Positions 25,657-33,565 of a stretch of DNA of 56,213 bases are shown here, in pieces. The position numbers and the translations under genes were made by a program. Where the stretch lies: assembly GCA_022561055.1 (NCBI GenBank), contig JADFRY010000006.1, forward strand, positions 1-56,213, in the 5' to 3' direction. The notes beneath the pieces were generated by a model. That model ran no database searches. It was not told where the DNA came from and saw only the letters and a program-made list of their open reading frames with translations. The number at the start of each line of letters is the position of its first letter. Position 1 is the first letter of the stretch. The DNA is from Nanobdellota archaeon (lineage in GTDB: Archaea; Nanobdellota; Nanobdellia; Pacearchaeales; GW2011-AR1).

Positions 25657-25664
25657 TTTATAAA
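25657..25664 (-). promoter_or_regulatory. Putative TATA box of the rRNA operon
   Basis: AAACCTTTATAAACTCC on the minus strand contains a near-consensus archaeal TATA box, about 320 nt upstream of 16S. A purine-rich BRE-like AAAACC lies just before it. It would give a leader of roughly 290 nt. Confidence 0.55.
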
Positions 25665-25769
25665 GGTTTTTATTGAACTGTATTGTTAATTCTACGGGAC
25701 TTAGAGGCTGAAGCCTGTTAAAACCTATAGATTGTGTCATCTTCAGATTTAAGCTATATTTAAGATATA

Positions 25770-25777
25770 TTTATAAA
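25770..25777 (+). promoter_or_regulatory. TATA box of the AbrB-like gene
   Basis: ATATTTATAAACCC lies 22-29 nt upstream of ATG 25799; no SD is present, so the mRNA is probably leaderless. Confidence 0.55.
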
Positions 25778-25798
25778 CCCACAAAATAGAAGTCTTTT

Positions 25799-26077
25799 AT
25801 GGTTGAACTAATAAGAATGCCTGCTATTGAAGAGAGAAGAATTACTAAGTCTGGATCATCTTTAATTATGACTTTGCCGAAGGCTTGGGTAGATGAAAAT
25901 GAATTAACAGAAGGCGAGACTATACTAGTAAGAGCTAATGGGCATCTTGAAATTAGAAAAAAAACAGAGGAGAATATTAAAAAAATGAATGAAGAAGTTT
26001 TAGCAGTAAGAAACCAACTTAATCATAATCAGATGAGTTCCGTAGCAACGGAAAGAGAGAAATCAGCTGATTCTTGA
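25799..26077 (+). CDS. AbrB/SpoVT-fold DNA-binding protein
   Basis: Residues 10-52 form a swapped-hairpin AbrB domain: EERRITKSGSSLIMTLPKAWVDENELTEGETILVRANGHLEIRK. The C-terminal 40 residues are helical and hydrophilic, perhaps for oligomerisation. Archaeal AbrB-like proteins act as transcription regulators or antitoxins. No toxin gene follows directly; an IS element and a zinc-ribbon gene come next, so a partner may have been lost. It diverges from the rRNA operon. Confidence 0.8.
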   Translation: MVELIRMPAIEERRITKSGSSLIMTLPKAWVDENELTEGETILVRANGHLEIRKKTEENIKKMNEEVLAVRNQLNHNQMSSVATEREKSADS

Positions 26078-26254
26078 AACTCGTGGTAAATGAATGGGAC
26101 GCTGTTCAAATATCTGATTTCCTTGGGAGAGGGAGGACGATGCTTGTCTGATTGGCTTTAAGAATTATGAAAGAAATTTAATAGCCATGTTATATTTAAT
26201 ATCATTTAGTATATATATATGTATGTATGTATAATTGTTTGCTTATAAATCTTC

Positions 26255-26404
26255 TCATTTAGTTTTTTCCCTTTTGCGTGGTTTATTCCAATATGGTGAC
26301 TTACATTTAGGACATACCAACGGTAAATCTTTATTTCTTGGTATCCATTCGTGTTCACAACGTTTACACTTGTAACCTTCAACAGTTATCTTTATTTTAC
26401 ACAT
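26255..26404 (-). CDS. 49-residue zinc-ribbon protein
   Basis: Too short for the ORF track. The frame reads MCKIKITVEGYKCKRCEHEW, then IPRNKDLPLVCPKCKSPYWNKP and a basic tail RKREKTK. Two C-x2-C knuckles (YKCKRCEH and LVCPKCKS) make a zinc ribbon. Such small basic zinc-ribbon proteins are common in archaea and often bind nucleic acid. It diverges from the transposase gene and could be an IS passenger or a host gene. Confidence 0.7.
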   Translation of the reverse strand: MCKIKITVEGYKCKRCEHEWIPRNKDLPLVCPKCKSPYWNKPRKREKTK

Positions 26405-26530
26405 AATAAATATACTACTAACTAGTATATAAATATATGGTATATTATTAACTACCGAAATGTTTATAAAGACTATATACCTAACTAATAATATACTAAC
26501 TAAGTATATATTAGTAGCTCTACAAGAGAG
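26405..26530. repeat. TA-rich region with repeated ACTAACTA motifs
   Basis: ACTAACTAGTATATA and ACTAACTAAGTATATA recur in direct and partly inverted orientation (near 26413, 26446, 26481 and 26493). Examples are TACTACTAACTAGTATATA and TATATATTAGTAG. The region lies between the divergent zinc-ribbon and transposase genes. It may contain the left end of the IS and its promoter. I could not match it to a right-end inverted repeat. Confidence 0.5.
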
Positions 26531-26556
26531 CCACTCTACAAATCACCCGACTAAAG

Positions 26557-27477
26557 ATGAAATGCGAAAATAGAAAGCAAAAAGAATATAAAAAAGTTAT
26601 CTGTCCTAATTGTAGTTCTACAAGCATAATCAAGAGAGGAAAGAGAAAAACAGATAATAGAGGTTTAATACAAAGATATGGCTGTAAAGATTGTAGTAAG
26701 AGATTTGTAAAAGATGAGGGATTTTGGAAGATGAAAAATAACCCTCATAAAGTAACCTTATGTTTGGATTTGTTTTATAGGGGTATTTCTACAAGAAAAG
26801 TGCAAGAACATCTACAAGCTTTTTATCCTCAAAACAGCTCTAATGTTTCTATCTATAAATGGATTGTTAAATATTCAAAGATGATACACGGTTTCACTAA
26901 TAATCTAAAAATAAACTGTGGTGAGGAAGTCCAGTTTGACGAAATGGAATATGGCAAAAAAGGAAAGAAAAATCATGGGTGGTTTATTGACGCAATAGAT
27001 ACCAAAACAAGATTTATGGTTTCGTCTGATTTTGCAAAGTCAAGAGGAAAGAAGGAAATAAAGAAAGTCATAGCAAAAGCAAAAGAGAAAACGGGAAAGC
27101 AGATAAAAGTTTATACAACTGACGGTTTCACAGCATATTACGGGGTTATAAAATCCGTTGTAGGTTATTATGAATTAAAAAAGGGAAATATAAAACATAA
27201 TAAAGTAACCCAACTCAAGGGGGAAGGATTTAATCACAAAGTTGAAAGGTTGCACAGCAACATAAGAGCAAGAACAAAAACTTTTCGTGGCTTCGGTTCT
27301 GTTGAAGGAGCAAATGCTATTATGAAAGGATTTGAGGTTTATTATAATTTCATAAGAAAACATCAGGCGATAAACTGCTGTCCTTATGAATTAGCTTTGC
27401 CTAATTTGAAGTTAGAAAATCCTAATAAGTGGTTGGAGTTGATTCGATTAGCAGTTGTGAAACCTAATTGTATCTAA
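26557..27477 (+). CDS. IS6-like DDE transposase with N-terminal zinc ribbon
   Basis: A 306-residue transposase. Residues 16-46 form a zinc ribbon (CPNC...CKDC), followed by an HTH region (GISTRKVQEHLQAFYP). The DDE core has D128 (VQFDEMEY), D189 (YTTDGFTAYY) and E230 (NHKVERLHSNIRART), with the IS6-type KTFRGFGSVEGANAIMKGFEVYYNFIRKHQ ending. All three acids are present and the frame is intact, so it may be active. Terminal inverted repeats and target duplication are not evident by eye, so element limits are unknown. Confidence 0.88.
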   Translation: MKCENRKQKEYKKVICPNCSSTSIIKRGKRKTDNRGLIQRYGCKDCSKRFVKDEGFWKMKNNPHKVTLCLDLFYRGISTRKVQEHLQAFYPQNSSNVSIYKWIVKYSKMIHGFTNNLKINCGEEVQFDEMEYGKKGKKNHGWFIDAIDTKTRFMVSSDFAKSRGKKEIKKVIAKAKEKTGKQIKVYTTDGFTAYYGVIKSVVGYYELKKGNIKHNKVTQLKGEGFNHKVERLHSNIRARTKTFRGFGSVEGANAIMKGFEVYYNFIRKHQAINCCPYELALPNLKLENPNKWLELIRLAVVKPNCI

Positions 27478-27594
27478 ATCTTGACAGATTATCATAAGTA
27501 AAGCTGTATCTATGCTAGGTAATCCCAACTCCGCTTTCATTTCCAAAGCTTGGTCACGCAATTCTTCCAAGTCTTTTTTTTCTTTTTCTTCCAT
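27448..27594 (-). CDS. Small acidic protein, possibly truncated by the IS (48 aa)
   Basis: Too short for the ORF track. The frame is MEEKEKKDLEELRDQALEMK, then AELGLPSIDTALLMIICQDLDTIRFHNC. It is a plausible helical protein for about 38 residues, but its last 10 codons lie inside the 3' end of the transposase gene on the other strand. This suggests that the IS replaced the original C terminus. Family unknown. Confidence 0.45.
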   Translation of the reverse strand: MEEKEKKDLEELRDQALEMKAELGLPSIDTALLMIICQDLDTIRFHNC

Positions 27595-27691
27595 GACTTT
27601 CTTAGATAAAGAGAAGATTTAAACTTTTCGCTTAAGCCCAATTAAGGTAACAATGTGCTAAGGTGCTAAGTCCCGTAGAATTAACAATACA

Positions 27692-29716
27692 TTATTGAAC
27701 AACATAAGGCTCTCCTGCATTTCCTAATTGAATCACCCAATGTCCTTGTTGAGAAACAAAATTCTCAGGAATGTAAATAGTTGCATTAGGGAATATTATT
27801 TGTGTTGTATCTACTTGGAATATAACCTCTTCTAGTTCATTAACATTTCCAGAACTAATTAGGGTATCATTAACTGTTTCTCCCAAAGTTATATTCACTT
27901 CAGGAGTAAATCTCCAAACTTTAAATTCCCCAACTCTCATTCCAGTGTAAACAAAATCATTTGTCCAATCAGTAAGGTTTGTTATTAGTGTTTGTTTTTC
28001 TACATCGTAGCCAATCATTAAGTCAATCTCTTTCAATATGTTACTGTGTAAGAGATCATCTGCCTCATTCCCAAAAGCATTAAAGTAAAGGACCGGATCA
28101 GCCCCTATTAATCCTAAGTGAATAATCATTTCTTGATGTAAATCAGTGTTTTGGAGGAGGTGAATACCCATATTGGGATTGCCGGGCCATGACCTAGTAC
28201 CAACCCATGGCTGGATAGGTATATCAGGTCGAGCCAAATACATTGCCCTCATTTTATTTACTTCATACCTAAATGAGTTATATGGTATGTTTTGAAAATA
28301 ACCCAGACCTGTATTTGCAATATTCCCTAGGTGGGCATAAAATTGCCAACTCTGATGAGTTCCTGTAACAGCTCCAGAACCATATTTCATAGTCTTATGT
28401 CCCCGAGGACCTGGAAACGCAAAACTTGAATTCCAATAGAAAATGTCGTAATCAGACATTGTTATGTCGGGATAATACTGCCGTATTACATCAAAAATAG
28501 CTCGAGTGCGGTAAGCAGCGATTCTTTCTAACATCAACGAACCCCACACAAGATAATTATCATAGCAATTATATCCCCCCTCACATATAGCATTATCCTT
28601 ATATTTCCATACTGTATCATTCAAACGTGCCCATGGAGGTACATAACCCATATCAATTAATTGCTGGCTGATGTTTTCTTCTGCTCCTGCAAAACGCGGA
28701 TCATTTTCAACCGCCTGCCAAAACCCATTAACAATGTCATCAGGAAGGCTGTTATTGATAGCACCCCATCTATCAAGCCATGTCTCAGAATCGAGAAGCA
28801 CTACATCAATTTCCACCTCTTCATCTTCGAGTTTTGTAAAGAGGGTACCAAACTTTTCTATTGCGAGCCGGGTTCCATTATCCCACCAAATACAAACATA
28901 TTGCTTGCTTTCTCCAGTATAAGGATCTGTATAGTTAACAAACTCCCCAGTATCAGGATCAATACAACCATCATCAGGATGTGCATGCATTGCAATATGG
29001 GAATCCCAATTAGGATCTGGATGATGGTACATAAACTCTCTTGGAAGAACTACTTTGTGGCCTGCAGGCATGGCATCTGTAGCAGCTTTAATCCTATTAA
29101 TGTGCCATGGAGCTGTATTGAAAGACCCTATATGATAAACCCCAACAATATTATCAATATTATTTTTATAAATTGTATCATTTCTCCACGCATATGAATA
29201 ACTCTTTGTGGTTTGAAATCCTTGAGGAGGCCAACTTAACTGTACTTCATCACCCTCCAAACCCCTCACAACATAAACATCAACAATATTCCCTACAACT
29301 TCTCTACCGTTAGAAGAAAAAACAGGAGCAATAGAAATCTCGCTTATATCTATTAACCCTTCATCTCTATAATTACTAATCATAACACTCATTGTTTCCA
29401 ACTCTTCAATATCAAAGTCCAAAATATCAAACAATTCTTTTTTTTCATTTACATCTTCCAAGACAACTTTCAAACCGATAACATCTCCTTTTCCCGGATT
29501 TCTCTTAACTTTAAAAAGAACATTAGTGTCATTGATAAAAACACTCTGTCCAATTATTTCCATATTAATAGTTATATATTCTATACCAACTCCCTCTACA
29601 CCACTTTCTATTGTTAGTCTTACAACAGCCCAAATAATTGAAACAGCTACTATAACAATAAGAATTATCAAAATCATAGCTACGACTTGTGATAGACCTC
29701 TTTTGTTCATAATCAT
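27692..29716 (-). CDS. Large extracellular protein with pilin-like anchor, glycosidase-like body
   Basis: The N terminus KRGLSQVVAMILIILIVIVAVSIIWAVV is a class III (pilin/archaellin-type) signal and helix. Residues ~30-170 form a beta-rich stalk. A body of about 400 residues follows, rich in Trp, Tyr, His and Asn, with stretches such as DVVLLDSETWLDRWGAINN, ITMSDYDIFYWNSSF and QPWVGTRSWPGNPNMG. These recall a TIM-barrel glycosidase, then a beta-sandwich (FVYTGMRVGEFKVWRFTPE). NxS/T sequons are present. I cannot name a GH family. MNKRG at 29710 is an alternative start. It probably acts on extracellular polysaccharide. Confidence 0.7.
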   Translation of the reverse strand: MIMNKRGLSQVVAMILIILIVIVAVSIIWAVVRLTIESGVEGVGIEYITINMEIIGQSVFINDTNVLFKVKRNPGKGDVIGLKVVLEDVNEKKELFDILDFDIEELETMSVMISNYRDEGLIDISEISIAPVFSSNGREVVGNIVDVYVVRGLEGDEVQLSWPPQGFQTTKSYSYAWRNDTIYKNNIDNIVGVYHIGSFNTAPWHINRIKAATDAMPAGHKVVLPREFMYHHPDPNWDSHIAMHAHPDDGCIDPDTGEFVNYTDPYTGESKQYVCIWWDNGTRLAIEKFGTLFTKLEDEEVEIDVVLLDSETWLDRWGAINNSLPDDIVNGFWQAVENDPRFAGAEENISQQLIDMGYVPPWARLNDTVWKYKDNAICEGGYNCYDNYLVWGSLMLERIAAYRTRAIFDVIRQYYPDITMSDYDIFYWNSSFAFPGPRGHKTMKYGSGAVTGTHQSWQFYAHLGNIANTGLGYFQNIPYNSFRYEVNKMRAMYLARPDIPIQPWVGTRSWPGNPNMGIHLLQNTDLHQEMIIHLGLIGADPVLYFNAFGNEADDLLHSNILKEIDLMIGYDVEKQTLITNLTDWTNDFVYTGMRVGEFKVWRFTPEVNITLGETVNDTLISSGNVNELEEVIFQVDTTQIIFPNATIYIPENFVSQQGHWVIQLGNAGEPYVVQ

Positions 29717-29740
29717 TTAAGGAAATAGATTATAATAAAC

Positions 29741-30580
29741 TTACTTCCTAGCTACTTGCAACTCATCCCAATCTTCGACAAACTCTTGAATTGTTGGCGA
29801 CTTAACATCAAGTTTTTTACTTTCAATATATAATTTTGCCAGTAAATATAAAATCATGCCAAGACTCTTCGCACTTTTATTATTCCCAGGAATAACTTGC
29901 TCAATTCCCTTTGTAAAATTATTTGTATCACAAATTGATAAAACAGGTATCTTGATTTTATTCGCATCAACCAACGCGTTCTTATCAAGCCAAGGGTCAC
30001 ATATAATCATCAAATTTTTTTCAAAAAAATCTTCGAGCTCGATGTTTGTTAGAGTACCTGCAGGATATTTTTTAGTAAAATATTTTATATCAAGTATCTC
30101 AGCAAACTTTGTAACTGCCTTCCATCCAGCTTCTCTTTTGCACACAATAACTATTTCTTCAGGATCAAATTTAGACAAATATTCAGCTCCCTCCCTTATT
30201 TTATCGTCTAACAGAGCAGTATTAAAAACAGCAAGCCCGTCAGCTCTTCTCCTATAAACATATTTTCTCATCTGAGGAGTTATAACTCTCGTCCCTAAAT
30301 GAACAGAAGACTTCAAATAATCATCAATAGGAACAAGCATGTCTTTTTTCTCTTCCTTTTTACCTTTAACCTCTTCTCTAATGTCAACCTTTCTGGCCTC
30401 TTCAAACTTTTTCTCTAAAGCTTTAGCTTTTTCCTTAAGCTCTTCTAATTTTGTTTTCTTGCTAACACTGACTTTTTCTTCTTTTTTAGGAATCTTTTTT
30501 ATTGAAGCCTTAGCTAGTTTTTTGGTTTCTTGTTTTTTCTCTTCTTTTTTCCCAGTAGAAGTTTCTTTCTTTTCCGGCAT
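29741..30580 (-). CDS. rps2: Ribosomal protein uS2 with charged N-terminal extension
   Basis: Residues ~80-279 are a complete archaeal uS2: YLKSSVHLGTRVITPQMRKYVYRRRADGLAVFNTALLDDKIREGAEYLSKF...ICDPWLDKNALVDANKIKIPVLSICDTNNFTKGIEQVIPGNNKSAKSLGMILYLLA. The first ~75 residues are a Lys/Glu-rich extension (KKEEKKQETKKLAKASIKKIPKKEEK) absent from most uS2 proteins. It lies downstream of RpoK, as in other archaea, with one unknown gene between. Confidence 0.95.
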   Translation of the reverse strand: MPEKKETSTGKKEEKKQETKKLAKASIKKIPKKEEKVSVSKKTKLEELKEKAKALEKKFEEARKVDIREEVKGKKEEKKDMLVPIDDYLKSSVHLGTRVITPQMRKYVYRRRADGLAVFNTALLDDKIREGAEYLSKFDPEEIVIVCKREAGWKAVTKFAEILDIKYFTKKYPAGTLTNIELEDFFEKNLMIICDPWLDKNALVDANKIKIPVLSICDTNNFTKGIEQVIPGNNKSAKSLGMILYLLAKLYIESKKLDVKSPTIQEFVEDWDELQVARK

Positions 30581-30683
30581 AGGTTATAAACTAGAATTTA
30601 GGTTTTTAAAAGTTTCTAAAATAATAGCCTTGCGCAATAATCACAAAGTTTTGTACAAAATCGTAATTAGGTGATTTTAAAAA

Positions 30684-31088
30684 TTAAACTATAAATGCCT
30701 CGCCACCAAATATTGCTTTTTCTGGCGAATTATAATAATCCTGAGGATTTTCTCTCAAATCTTTAATTATATCTCTTGCTTGTTCTAATGTTGCTTTAAA
30801 TGGAGCAATTATTCCGCCAACCCAAATACCTTTTTCTACTCCAAATTTCTCTTCTAATGTTTTTGCTAACTCTCCAGCACTCTGATGAGTTACAACTGGA
30901 ACTAAACCAAATTCTCCTCCTCTTTTAAAAAAATCTTCATACATTCTTTCAGAAAAGATATTCATTTTTGAATAAACTGCTTTCGGGAGATAAACTATAC
31001 CTCTATCTATGTTTTTTCTTCCTTGAAATGCTAATGCAACATGCAAGGTTTTTTTATCATAGTTTGGTTTTAAGTCCATTGTTGTCAT
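30684..31088 (-). CDS. Unknown conserved-looking protein between RpoK and uS2 (134 aa)
   Basis: A soluble protein with alternating strands and helices: KTLHVALAFQGRKNIDRGIVYLP, AGELAKTLEEKFGVEKGIWVGGIIAPFKATLEQARDIIKDLRENPQDYY and EKAIFGGEAFIV. No family recognised. In many archaea the slot between rpoK and rps2 holds enolase; this is not enolase. ATG 31088 and ATG 31079 are both possible starts. Same strand and short gaps suggest one operon with RpoK and uS2. Confidence 0.75.
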   Translation of the reverse strand: MTTMDLKPNYDKKTLHVALAFQGRKNIDRGIVYLPKAVYSKMNIFSERMYEDFFKRGGEFGLVPVVTHQSAGELAKTLEEKFGVEKGIWVGGIIAPFKATLEQARDIIKDLRENPQDYYNSPEKAIFGGEAFIV

Positions 31089-31157
31089 ACAAAATCCAAA
31101 ATAAAGCCCTATTTAAACCTTTCTTTTGTCATCACTTAAAAATTATACTAAACCTAC

Positions 31158-31544
31158 CTAAATCTCCCTCTCTTCTTCAGTACTTTCTCTTAATTCGCCG
31201 CCTTCATCTTCCTCGGCAAAACCCATTTCTTGCGCTTTTTCACTAATTTCTTCCTCTATTTCTTTTTCCTTTGCAATTATTTTATGGTCTTCAATTTTTT
31301 CTTCCTTAATTATTTTTAACTTATCTTCTTTCTTTACAGGAAAAGGTCTTCTCACAGAAATAGGCAAAACACCTTTCTCAAATTCTTGCTCTGCAATTTT
31401 TAGAGCATCATATTTTATCTCTTCTAACTCTTCTTTAGAAATTTTCAATAACATAGGAGCATCCATTGCTATTTGCAAAGCTCTTGCCCCTAAAATTCGC
31501 GCAATTTCATATCTAGTGAAATCTTCTTTAGTATTTTTTTCCAT
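31158..31544 (-). CDS. rpoK: DNA-directed RNA polymerase subunit Rpo6 (K) with acidic tail
   Basis: Residues 1-70 are RpoK/omega: FTRYEIARILGARALQIAMDAPMLLKI ... IAEQEFEKGVLPISVRRPFP. This subunit supports assembly of RNA polymerase. A tail of about 55 residues rich in Lys/Glu, ending GFAEEDEGGELRESTEEEREI, is unusual; archaeal RpoK is normally under 100 residues. It sits downstream of the exosome genes, in the ancient rpoK-rps2 context. Confidence 0.93.
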   Translation of the reverse strand: MEKNTKEDFTRYEIARILGARALQIAMDAPMLLKISKEELEEIKYDALKIAEQEFEKGVLPISVRRPFPVKKEDKLKIIKEEKIEDHKIIAKEKEIEEEISEKAQEMGFAEEDEGGELRESTEEEREI

Positions 31545-31637
31545 TTTCTAATGTGGTTTATTTATTCTGATTTAATCTAAATGTATTATTTTAATCTTGA
31601 ATCTCGTAACATGTCCTTTCTCTTATCATTTACCTGT

Positions 31638-32456
31638 TTACTTCAAAAACTTATTAAGTTTTTTCATGATTTCTTCATATTTTTTTGGAAGAATTTCCAT
31701 AATTTTTTCAATTTCTTCTTTTGTAAAAGTGGACTCCCATCCTTTTTGACAAGAGTTAACCATGAATTGTCCATTCCACTTTGAGATTCCAAAAGTTATT
31801 TTAGCATCACACGCCTCTTCTTCCTCTCTTGTCGGATGTATTATCATCGACTCATCAAGTTTATAAAATGTAAATGAAATAGGAACGATTTCTTTTGACA
31901 AAGGCAATTTATTTTTTGTTCTTTTCTTATAATCCGCATTTCCGTTTTCATCTATTCCGGGAAAGACTGCATTTTTTAGTGCAGCAACACAAGCAATACT
32001 TGCAGCATCAATTAAAGCCCCATCGTCATTGATTGGGTAAATATCAATAAAAACATTCCACACATTTTCTCCTTTCTTAATAACGAGCTTCTTAAAGTCA
32101 AGCATTCCTGATTCTCTTACCATTCTGTCTATGAGGCGCGGCAATTCAATTCCTTTAAATTTTGGTGGACCACTCTCAAACCGTGGAGAAGCCAGAGGCA
32201 ATAAATCTCCAGAAACTGCAAGGTTTCCTTTATCGAGTGAATCTGGATAAGGTTCCCCAGTAGATAATTTTATCCCGACAACAACATCTGTTTTACCTAA
32301 TTTAACACGAGCACTTCCTTCAGCCATGTTAGAAACGCCATATTCAAGTTCAAAATCTTTCATGTCTAACAAACCCCTTTTGTCAAATCTTTTTCCTTTT
32401 GCAAAAATGCTTTTCAAGACATTCCTAGTCAAATTTGAGATTTCCATCGAACTCAT
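31638..32456 (-). CDS. rrp42: Exosome complex protein Rrp42
   Basis: A 272-residue RNase PH-fold subunit. Rrp42 is the non-catalytic partner of Rrp41 in the archaeal exosome hexamer. Characteristic stretches are GKRFDKRGLLDMKDFELEYGVSNMAEGSARVKLGKTDVVVGIKLSTGEP and NVFIDIYPINDDGALIDAASIACVAAL. I start at ATG 32456 (MSSMEIS), 4 nt before the Rrp41 stop region; the track start is an upstream TTG. GGAGGT lies in the rrp41 tail. Confidence 0.95.
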   Translation of the reverse strand: MSSMEISNLTRNVLKSIFAKGKRFDKRGLLDMKDFELEYGVSNMAEGSARVKLGKTDVVVGIKLSTGEPYPDSLDKGNLAVSGDLLPLASPRFESGPPKFKGIELPRLIDRMVRESGMLDFKKLVIKKGENVWNVFIDIYPINDDGALIDAASIACVAALKNAVFPGIDENGNADYKKRTKNKLPLSKEIVPISFTFYKLDESMIIHPTREEEEACDAKITFGISKWNGQFMVNSCQKGWESTFTKEEIEKIMEILPKKYEEIMKKLNKFLK

Positions 32457-32460
32457 TTTA

Positions 32461-33159
32461 TTACTTTTCAACGACCTCCTTTAAAGCTTTCTTTTGAATT
32501 TCGTATATTTCATCACATGCTTTGTCTGCCATTTCCAAAGCTTTCTTAACAATTTCCGGCTGAATTTTTCCGTCTAATTGCATTAAAGTATACTCATCGC
32601 TATTTGCGATTTTAGCAATCGGGAAGTCAGTAGCTCCTTCTCCCTTTTCAAAATCTTCTTCATCTTTGTCAACATCAACAACTAAGTCTTTGTCTAGTTT
32701 TCCAATAGCAACAGCACAAACCAAATTCTTCATAGGTATTCCTGCATGCGCCAGAGCCATCGATGCAGCGTTAATACCAGCAACTCTTGTGCTCGCATCT
32801 GCCTGCAATATATAAATTTGCACATCAATAACAGTATTTGGAAAGTCTTTAATATTCAACACAGGCAACAAGGCCCATTCAATAACTTTTGAAATTTCCG
32901 TGCTTCTCCTCGAGGGGCCGGGTCTCTTTCTATCACTAACTGAAAAACTCAATAAGTCATAATTCACTCTCAAGATTCCTGTTGAAGGATCTTGCATGTG
33001 CTGAGGATGTAACTGTCTCGGACCATAAACAGCAACTATTGCTACAGTGTCTCCAAATGAAAACATCGCACTTCCATCAGCATTCGGAATAATTCCAACT
33101 TCGGCCTTGATAGGCCTTAATTCATCTGCCTTTCTTCCGCTAACTCTTTTTATTGCCAT
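32461..33159 (-). CDS. rrp41: Exosome complex exonuclease Rrp41
   Basis: A 232-residue catalytic RNase PH-fold subunit, degrading RNA 3'-5' with phosphate. It has DELRPIKAEVGIIPNADGSAMFSFGDTVAIVAVYGPRQLHPQHMQDP, RKRPGPSRRSTEISKVIEWALLPVL and IYILQADASTRVAGINAASMALAHAGIP. These include the RRSTE phosphate/RNA site and the QADASTR segment. The ATG overlaps the end of the upstream paralogous ORF. It is shorter than some relatives but complete. Confidence 0.97.
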   Translation of the reverse strand: MAIKRVSGRKADELRPIKAEVGIIPNADGSAMFSFGDTVAIVAVYGPRQLHPQHMQDPSTGILRVNYDLLSFSVSDRKRPGPSRRSTEISKVIEWALLPVLNIKDFPNTVIDVQIYILQADASTRVAGINAASMALAHAGIPMKNLVCAVAIGKLDKDLVVDVDKDEEDFEKGEGATDFPIAKIANSDEYTLMQLDGKIQPEIVKKALEMADKACDEIYEIQKKALKEVVEK

Positions 33160-33518
33160 AATCCTGCCTCCACAATTAATGATTTTCTGGGACCATAATT
33201 TCCATCATGTGGAAAATAGTCAATTCCTCTTGTAGAGTTTATTTTTGGAATAATTGTTCCATCATCTAAATCAAATCCATCCCCTCCAAATACAACGCTA
33301 TCTACGCTATTATCTCCACCATTATCATTTTTACCTTGTCTTATTAGTTCATAGCCTTCTTCAGTAACCCCAAGAGGATCATTTTTAACTCTTCCTGAAT
33401 AAACAAATAGTCCTCTCACGCCATCGTCTTCATCTTCAGCAAGCACAACAGCCCCAACCGGAAGTTCGTCCATTTCTTCTTTTCTATCTAGAAGTCTAAG
33501 TTCTATTTCTCTTACCAT
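33150..33518 (-). CDS. Unknown protein B of a tandem pair in the exosome operon (122 aa)
   Basis: It is paralogous to the upstream gene (33556-33882). Both begin V-R-E-x-x-x-x-L-x-x-K-E-E-x-D-x-L-P-V-x-A-V-V-L and share a middle with G-Y-x-x-I-R, a DGFDL motif and a C-terminal W-Q stop. This copy has an acidic loop (AEDEDDGVRGLFVYSG) and GGDGFDLDDGTIIPK. No known family. I start at ATG 33518 (the track's 33533 is TTG). Its last codons overlap the rrp41 ATG, so expression is coupled to rrp41. It may bind the exosome, but that is only inferred from position. Confidence 0.75.
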   Translation of the reverse strand: MVREIELRLLDRKEEMDELPVGAVVLAEDEDDGVRGLFVYSGRVKNDPLGVTEEGYELIRQGKNDNGGDNSVDSVVFGGDGFDLDDGTIIPKINSTRGIDYFPHDGNYGPRKSLIVEAGLWQ

Positions 33519-33565
33519 CTTAATTTTCCTCAAACCATTCCTCCGCTTTGTCTTTTTATTGCCAT
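33519..33565 (-). repeat. Fossil duplication junction between the tandem paralogs
   Basis: Between the two ORFs the sequence reads ATGGCAATAAAAAGAC, then AAAGCGGAGGAATGGTTTGA and GGAAAATTAAG. The first part repeats the start of rrp41 (MAIKR, ATGGCAATAAAAAGAG). The second repeats the end of rrp4 (KVEEWFEEN-stop, AAAGTGGAGGAATGG) as KAEEWFEEN-stop. The tandem unit therefore ran from the last codons of rrp4 to the first codons of rrp41. Confidence 0.85.

Larger units (their letters stand above)
25340..25798. other. rRNA operon leader and divergent promoter region, 459 nt
   Basis: This stretch holds the 16S leader, the rRNA promoter (25657-25664) and the promoter of the AbrB-like gene (25770-25777). 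The listed ORF at 25555-25740 overlaps the promoter and lacks support. CATACC near 25370 and GGTATG near 23850 could pair as part of a 16S processing stem, but I could not extend it convincingly. Confidence 0.5.

Noticed and set aside
25555-25740. 61-codon ORF in the rRNA leader
   Set aside because: It covers the likely rRNA TATA box, has no SD and has an unconvincing composition.
26078-26165. Possible C/D box sRNA (two CTGAT boxes and GATG-like elements)
   Set aside because: The C boxes do not match RTGATGA and no guide target could be assigned by eye.
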